Below are positions 33,603-37,876 of a stretch of DNA of 37,876 nucleotides, in pieces; positions within the stretch are counted from its first letter, which is position 1; each line of letters opens with the position of its first letter. Made by a program: the position numbers and the translations under genes. Under the pieces are notes generated by a model. That model was not told the DNA's origin. It saw nothing but the letters and a program-made list of their open reading frames with translations, and did no database searches. This DNA is from a virus: positions 1 through 37,876 of the IMG/VR virus record IMGVR_UViG_3300028388_003946; one strand, 5' to 3'.

Positions 33603-35222
33603 ATGGCTGACGAAAAAAGCATAAAATTATTTGGTTTTGAAATTAAAAAAGCGAAGGAAAAAGAGAGCGAGAAAAAGCTGTCCATCGTTCCTCCGCGCGA
33701 TGATGATGGTGCTGGTTACGTCACAGCTGCTGGTATGCACTATGGTCAATATCTTAATATTGACGGTGATGATGCAAAAGATAATCACCAGTTAATTATG
33801 AAATATCGTGGAATATCAATGCATCCAGAAGTTGATATGGCCATTGAAGACATTGTAAACGAAGCGATTACTGGTACTGATAAAGAACAATCGCTTAGTC
33901 TTAATTTAGATGATGTGAAAGTTTCTGAAGGTATAAAAAATAAGATCCGTGAAGAATTTGACAACATATATGGAATGCTCAATTTTGGAGAAATTGGCCA
34001 TGACATTTTTCGCAGATGGTATGTCGACGGTAGACTATACCACCATTTAGTTGTTGACGAATCTAAATTGAAAGAAGGCATTCAAGAAATTAGGCCGATA
34101 GATTCTTCGAAAATTCGTAAAGTAAAACAAGTAAAAACTAAAACTGATCAAGCTACAGGCGCAAAACTTGTAGAAAACGTTGATGAGTATTATGTTTATC
34201 AAGAAAAATACTCGGCTGCACCTGGTAGTAGTATGCAGACCAATGGAATTAAATTAACAGAAGATTCTGTTAGTTACGTAACGTCTGGTCTTTTAAGCGA
34301 AGATCGAAAAAAAGTTGTTTCTTTTTTGCACAAAGCCATTAAGCCAATCAATCAATTAAGAATGATGGAAGACTCGTTAGTCATTTATAGATTAGCTCGA
34401 GCGCCTGAAAGAAGAATATTCTATATTGATGTTGGTAACTTGCCTCGTGGCAAATCAGAACAATATATGAAAGACATTATGACTAAGTATCGTAATAAGC
34501 TAGTGTATGACGCAAAAACTGGCGAAATACGTGATGACAGAAAACATATGTCTATGTTAGAAGATTTCTGGTTGCCTCGTAGAGAAGGTGGAAAAGGTAC
34601 AGAAATTTCTACGCTTCCTGGCGGAGAAAATCTAGGTCAGATTGATGACATCATCTATTTTCAAAAGAGACTATACAGAGCCTTAAACGTTCCAATCAAT
34701 AGGCTGGAACAAGAGGCACAGTTCAGCCTAGGGCGATCAACCGAAGTTTCTAGAGACGAGCTTAAATTTCAAAAATTTATTGATCGGCTTCGTAAGCGAT
34801 TTGCGCATCTGTTTTATGGTATTCTTAAAAAACAACTTTTGCTTAAAGGAATTTGTACCGAAGAAGATTGGCAAAACTGGAAAAACTCTATCATATTAGA
34901 CTACGTTAATGATAATTATTTTTCAGAGCTAAAAGATAGCGAAATATTAAGAGAAAGACTACAAACACTTGACATGGTTCAAAATTATGTGGGCGAATTC
35001 TTCTCCAAAGAGTGGGTGCAAAGAAACGTTCTTCAATTTGATGATGACGATATTAAAGAGATTTCTGCTCAAATTCAAGGTGAAACTAGTGAAGAGCCTG
35101 AAGAAGAGCAACAAGAAGAGCAAGTCAACACATTTGAGTATCAAGAAACTCAACCAGATGTAGTGACAGAAAAAACAACAGCATTACTCAAGCAGTTGGT
35201 TGAAGATGAAAAAACCAATTAA
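33603..35222 (+). CDS. gp20: Portal vertex protein gp20
   Basis: 539 residues, as expected for T4-like portals (T4 gp20 is 524). Conserved segments include [86 protein letters not shown] and [13 protein letters not shown]. The dodecameric ring is the DNA entry gate, terminase docking site and neck attachment. The C-terminus is very acidic ([11 protein letters not shown]). It begins 20 bases after the terminator and its end overlaps the next gene by 17 bases. No clear late promoter is seen between the terminator and its start. Confidence 0.96.
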   Translation: MADEKSIKLFGFEIKKAKEKESEKKLSIVPPRDDDGAGYVTAAGMHYGQYLNIDGDDAKDNHQLIMKYRGISMHPEVDMAIEDIVNEAITGTDKEQSLSLNLDDVKVSEGIKNKIREEFDNIYGMLNFGEIGHDIFRRWYVDGRLYHHLVVDESKLKEGIQEIRPIDSSKIRKVKQVKTKTDQATGAKLVENVDEYYVYQEKYSAAPGSSMQTNGIKLTEDSVSYVTSGLLSEDRKKVVSFLHKAIKPINQLRMMEDSLVIYRLARAPERRIFYIDVGNLPRGKSEQYMKDIMTKYRNKLVYDAKTGEIRDDRKHMSMLEDFWLPRREGGKGTEISTLPGGENLGQIDDIIYFQKRLYRALNVPINRLEQEAQFSLGRSTEVSRDELKFQKFIDRLRKRFAHLFYGILKKQLLLKGICTEEDWQNWKNSIILDYVNDNYFSELKDSEILRERLQTLDMVQNYVGEFFSKEWVQRNVLQFDDDDIKEISAQIQGETSEEPEEEQQEEQVNTFEYQETQPDVVTEKTTALLKQLVEDEKTN

Positions 35223-36831
35223 CGAAGCCTTAATAGCGCTAAATCTTAAAAGATTAAAAGAAGACATTGATCTTTTAAAAAATCAAGCACCGGTTCAGGG
35301 TCCTAAAGGTGATCGTGGAGAACAAGGACCTGATGGTCTGCCAGGAGCACGCGGTTTAAGTGGAGAGCAAGGTGAACCTGGTCTTCAAGGTCCGCAAGGT
35401 TTGTCTGGACCGCAAGGCCCGCTCGGGCCTCAAGGGCCTAAGGGTGATCAAGGAGAAATAGGTCCACAAGGATTGATTGGCCCTCAAGGTCCACAAGGGC
35501 CTAAAGGTGATCAAGGAGAAATAGGCCCTCAAGGACTAGTAGGACCAGCTGGAGCTCAAGGTCCTAAGGGAGACATCGGAAACACTGGACCTAAAGGCGA
35601 CAAAGGCGAGCGCGGAGATATTGGTCCTGAAGGTCCACAAGGAGAACAAGGCCCTCAAGGTATACAAGGAAAGACTGGTGTTCCTGGACCTAAAGGCGAA
35701 CGTGGAGTTCCAGGATTAAAAGGAGATACTGGACCAGCTGGGGCACCAGGACCTCAAGGACCTAAAGGCGAAAAAGGTGATCCTGGAAAGCAAGGTTTAC
35801 AAGGTCCAAAGGGAGATACTGGACCCGAAGGTCCAATGGGTCCTGCTGGACCAGCTGGACAAACCATCACGCTCGAAGATGTGCAGCCAATTCTAGAGCA
35901 GACCGTAGGTAAAGCACAAGACGACTTTAATCGTTGGAGAGATAACGTCACTAAATCTCTTTCTTCGATTGGTGGTGGTGGACTTGGTGAAAAAGATGTA
36001 ATTCAACTTGTTAGACAATATTCTTCAGGAAGTATTGCAAGTTCAGATTCAGGCGGAGCTAGTGGTAGTGGTTTAGACTCAGCAGATGTTATATTGATCG
36101 CTAATCAAATAGCATTAGATTCAGCTGATGTCATACAAATCATTAACAATACCGGTGGGTCAAACGCACTTACTTTAGATCAAGTACTTACTACTGGATC
36201 AACCAGCAATCAGACAATTACAACTGGACACCATTTACCTGCTGCAGATTCTTCGTATAATCTTGGTGATTCTGATAGAAGATGGAAAGATCTATACTTA
36301 TCTGGTAATACGATATTTATCGGAAATACAAAAATTTCTGCAGCCGACGGCACGCTTAACGTGTTATCAGTTAATGATTCTGTAGGAGCTGTGGCTCCGA
36401 CTCTTGTCACTAACGTTATTTTTAATAATAAATTTGATTCTGCGTCAACAAACGCTGGATTTATTGGAAAGTTGTTTAATGAAGTTGATGAGTTTAATGT
36501 ATACAACATTAAAACAGACTTAAACGTAGACGGATCTATAAACACCACATCTGACGAAAGACTAAAAACTAATATACAACCAATTGAAAATGCTATTGAT
36601 TTAGTTAATAACTTAAACGGTGTGTACTTTGATCGTACGTCAGATAACCATACTCATACTGAAATGGGTTTTATTGCCCAACAAGTAGAGCCTGTTGTAC
36701 CAGAACTTGTTACTCAAACGCCGGCTGGTATAAAAACTGTTGCTTACGGTAACATCACTGCACTGTTAGTAGAAGCAATAAAAGAACTTAAATTAGAAAT
36801 AAATGAGCTTAAAAGCCGATTAGGAGAATAG
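35206..36831 (+). CDS. Collagen-like fibre with S74 self-cleaving chaperone, inserted between gp20 and gp67
   Basis: 541 residues from the ATG at 35206; a TTG two codons earlier also opens the frame. After a 27-residue helix ([14 protein letters not shown]), residues ~28-223 are an essentially uninterrupted run of about 62 G-x-y triplets, rich in PKGD/PKGE. Such triplets stabilise bacterial collagens through Lys-Asp/Glu pairs. Next come a short helix, DSADV linkers, a [20 protein letters not shown] beta segment, and the S74 domain with Ser449 and Lys454 in SDERLK plus GFIAQQ. It overlaps gp20 by 17 bases. T4 has no fibre gene at this place, so it is an insertion into the capsid operon and may be a head decoration fibre; location on the virion is inferred from gene order only. 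Confidence 0.85.
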   Translation: MKKPINEALIALNLKRLKEDIDLLKNQAPVQGPKGDRGEQGPDGLPGARGLSGEQGEPGLQGPQGLSGPQGPLGPQGPKGDQGEIGPQGLIGPQGPQGPKGDQGEIGPQGLVGPAGAQGPKGDIGNTGPKGDKGERGDIGPEGPQGEQGPQGIQGKTGVPGPKGERGVPGLKGDTGPAGAPGPQGPKGEKGDPGKQGLQGPKGDTGPEGPMGPAGPAGQTITLEDVQPILEQTVGKAQDDFNRWRDNVTKSLSSIGGGGLGEKDVIQLVRQYSSGSIASSDSGGASGSGLDSADVILIANQIALDSADVIQIINNTGGSNALTLDQVLTTGSTSNQTITTGHHLPAADSSYNLGDSDRRWKDLYLSGNTIFIGNTKISAADGTLNVLSVNDSVGAVAPTLVTNVIFNNKFDSASTNAGFIGKLFNEVDEFNVYNIKTDLNVDGSINTTSDERLKTNIQPIENAIDLVNNLNGVYFDRTSDNHTHTEMGFIAQQVEPVVPELVTQTPAGIKTVAYGNITALLVEAIKELKLEINELKSRLGE

Positions 36832-36832
36832 T

Positions 36833-37120
36833 ATGTCAACAATTGAAGATTTAGTGCAAGCATCTTTAAATCAAGATTATAATGGAGCAAATGAAATATT
36901 TGGAGATCTTATGAGTTCTAAAATTTCTGATGCGCTTGAACAAGAAAAAATTCAACTAGCTAACAATATTTACAATGGCGTCGAAGAAGAAGAAGAAGTA
37001 GAAGATTTTGATGTCGATGATTTAGAAGATGAAGATTTTAATGATGAAGAAGATCTTGAAGATGATGAAGAAGATCTTGAAGATGATGAAGAAGAAGATC
37101 TTGAAGACGAAGACGAATAG
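36833..37120 (+). CDS. gp67: Prohead core protein gp67
   Basis: 95 residues. The N-terminal half (IEDLVQASLNQDYNGANEIF, then DALEQEKIQLANNIY) parallels T4 gp67 (LIEAIKSNDLVAARKLF and KEEKIAIARNF). The C-terminal 45 residues are nearly all Asp and Glu with Leu, as in T4 gp67. It is an internal scaffold component degraded by gp21 during head maturation. Position upstream of gp21 agrees. It starts one base after the fibre stop. Confidence 0.88.
   Translation: MSTIEDLVQASLNQDYNGANEIFGDLMSSKISDALEQEKIQLANNIYNGVEEEEEVEDFDVDDLEDEDFNDEEDLEDDEEDLEDDEEEDLEDEDE
37046..37117 (+). repeat. 21-bp acidic codon repeat in gp67
   Basis: Two exact 21-base units (37046-37066 and 37067-37087) encode EEDLEDD, followed by a longer diverged third copy. 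This is slippage-prone, and the length of the acidic tail probably varies among relatives. Confidence 0.75.
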
Positions 37121-37143
37121 ATTTGAGTTAAGAAATTAATTAT

Positions 37144-37151
37144 TATAAATA
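37144..37151 (+). promoter_or_regulatory. T4-type late promoter before gp21 region
   Basis: Exact TATAAATA in the 45-base gap after gp67, 15 bases before the ATG at 37166 and shortly upstream of the protease gene. An AGGTAA ribosome site lies between. Confidence 0.75.
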
Positions 37152-37165
37152 ATTAGGTAAAAAAT

Positions 37166-37261
37166 ATGAAACAATTTAATGAACTTCGCCGAAAGATGCC
37201 TCCGGGCGAGCCAGAAAAAGCTGCCACTCAATTTGTGAAACAATACGGACAAATGAAATGA
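37166..37261 (+). CDS. Tiny protein in the gp68 slot, possibly an internally deleted core protein
   Basis: 31 residues, starting MKQFNELRRKMPPGEPEK and ending VKQYGQMK. It lies between gp67 and gp21, where T4 has the 141-residue core protein gp68. It has a late promoter and an AGGTAA ribosome site, and its stop overlaps the gp21 start (ATGA), so it is probably translated. Small marine phage proteins that begin with a KMPPGE motif and end in a QF-x-KQY-like helix are usually longer as I remember them, so this one may have lost its middle. The gp68 identity rests on position only. Confidence 0.5.
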   Translation: MKQFNELRRKMPPGEPEKAATQFVKQYGQMK

Positions 37262-37876
37262 AATTGATTGCTGAATACACCGATCAAAACCTCGAAGTTC
37301 TTACTGAGGATAAAAAGGATGGCGGAAAGAAGTACGTCATAGAAGGTGTATTTGCTCAAGCAGAACAAAAAAATAGAAATGGTCGTGTGTATCCAATGCC
37401 TGTTATGGAAAAGGCAGTTGGAAAGTACAACGACGAACAAGTTTCAAAAGGTAGAGCTGTTGGTGAGTTAAACCACCCTGATGGTCCAACAGTAAACCTA
37501 GATAAAGTTTCGCATAAGATCGAGTCCTTACAATTTAAAGGAAACGATGTTATCGGAAGAGCGCAAATTCTAAACACTCCTATGGGTAAGATTGTTGAAG
37601 GTCTTCTCGATGGTGGCGTTAGAGTCGGCGTTTCAACTCGTGGTATGGGAAGTTTGCAGCGAGGCGGAAGTGGTATGACAGTCGGACCTGACTTCATGCT
37701 CAATGCTATCGATATCGTTCAAGATCCATCTGCTCCGAATGCTTTTGTTAATGGTGTTATGGAAGGTGTAGAATGGATATGGAATAATGGTATCATCGAA
37801 GCTCAAACAATTGAAAGAATGGAGACTGAAATTAAGAAAGCTCCACGAAAAGATCTCTATGAGGTACAGGTTCGTG
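37258..37876 (+). CDS. gp21: Prohead core protease gp21 (3' end outside the window)
   Basis: 206 residues visible, frame open to the window end; T4 gp21 is 212 residues, so little is missing. Conserved S77-family features are FAQAEQKNRNGRVYP (32-46), the catalytic His73 in GELNHPDGPTV, and the catalytic Ser126 in VRVGVSTRGMGS. The segment DFMLNAIDIVQDPSAP fits the conserved third region. The enzyme matures the prohead by cutting gp23, the core proteins and itself. Its start overlaps the 31-codon gene by four bases, so translation is coupled. Confidence 0.93.
   Translation, partial: MKLIAEYTDQNLEVLTEDKKDGGKKYVIEGVFAQAEQKNRNGRVYPMPVMEKAVGKYNDEQVSKGRAVGELNHPDGPTVNLDKVSHKIESLQFKGNDVIGRAQILNTPMGKIVEGLLDGGVRVGVSTRGMGSLQRGGSGMTVGPDFMLNAIDIVQDPSAPNAFVNGVMEGVEWIWNNGIIEAQTIERMETEIKKAPRKDLYEVQVR

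Noticed and set aside
1-37876. tRNA genes, CRISPR arrays, insertion sequences, integrase or attachment sites
   Set aside because: Looked for on both strands; gaps between genes are nearly all under 80 bases and hold only promoters, terminators and ribosome sites. The repeats present are in-frame coding repeats.

Overview
This window is a block of virion genes from a tailed phage related to T4 (myovirus morphology). It carries the canonical T4 order neck gp13-gp14, sheath terminator gp15, terminase gp16-gp17, sheath gp18, tube gp19, portal gp20, core gp67, a tiny gene in the gp68 slot, and the prohead protease gp21, which runs off the right edge. Every gene I support lies on the + strand with almost no intergenic space. 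T4-type late promoter octamers (TATAAATA) sit in the few gaps. Base composition is AT-leaning. A heme oxygenase/bilin reductase pair, long fibre proteins and 2-oxoglutarate oxygenase genes point to a marine T4-like phage. The host cannot be read from the sequence, and no photosystem gene is visible here.

Layout. (1) 1-180 is a GC-rich stretch whose reading frame does not match what follows, probably a contig-end join. (2) 181-6946 holds three tandem collagen-like fibres with cysteine-rich beta-roll repeats and C-terminal S74 self-cleaving chaperones, then a shorter S74 protein with a cupredoxin-like domain. (3) 6970-9203 encodes a beta-propeller glycosidase/phosphorylase-like protein and a TPR + FkbM-type methyltransferase. 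(4) 9255-17828 holds a small protein, a 1477-residue repetitive fibre, a 52-residue-repeat propeller and two glycine-rich adhesins. (5) 17857-20493 has an unknown coiled-coil protein, a double-domain 2OG-Fe(II) dioxygenase and two small unknowns. (6) 20493-23791 holds three propeller-like distal fibre proteins. (7) 23852-26662 is an overlapping operon: GT9 glycosyltransferase, heme oxygenase, ferredoxin-dependent bilin reductase (PcyX/PcyA-like) and a nucleotidyltransferase-cupin fusion. It has its own sigma70-like promoter and ends in a weak hairpin. (8) 26716-37876 is the conserved T4 head/neck/tail block, interrupted by a fourth collagen-like S74 fibre between portal and gp67.

How the parts may work together. 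Blocks 2, 4 and 6 look like an exchangeable set of fibre/adhesin parts built from shared N-terminal anchors, a recurring short DS-A-Y-[IV]-x-x-R linker, and variable tips. The collagen-like fibres share the window with a tandem 2OG-Fe(II) dioxygenase and several sugar-activating or sugar-transferring genes. I infer a possible phage-encoded system for hydroxylating and glycosylating its own fibres; this is the most interesting hypothesis here. The heme-to-bilin pair is a second, separate accessory pathway placed inside the sugar operon. Family assignments rest on reading motifs by eye, with no database search.
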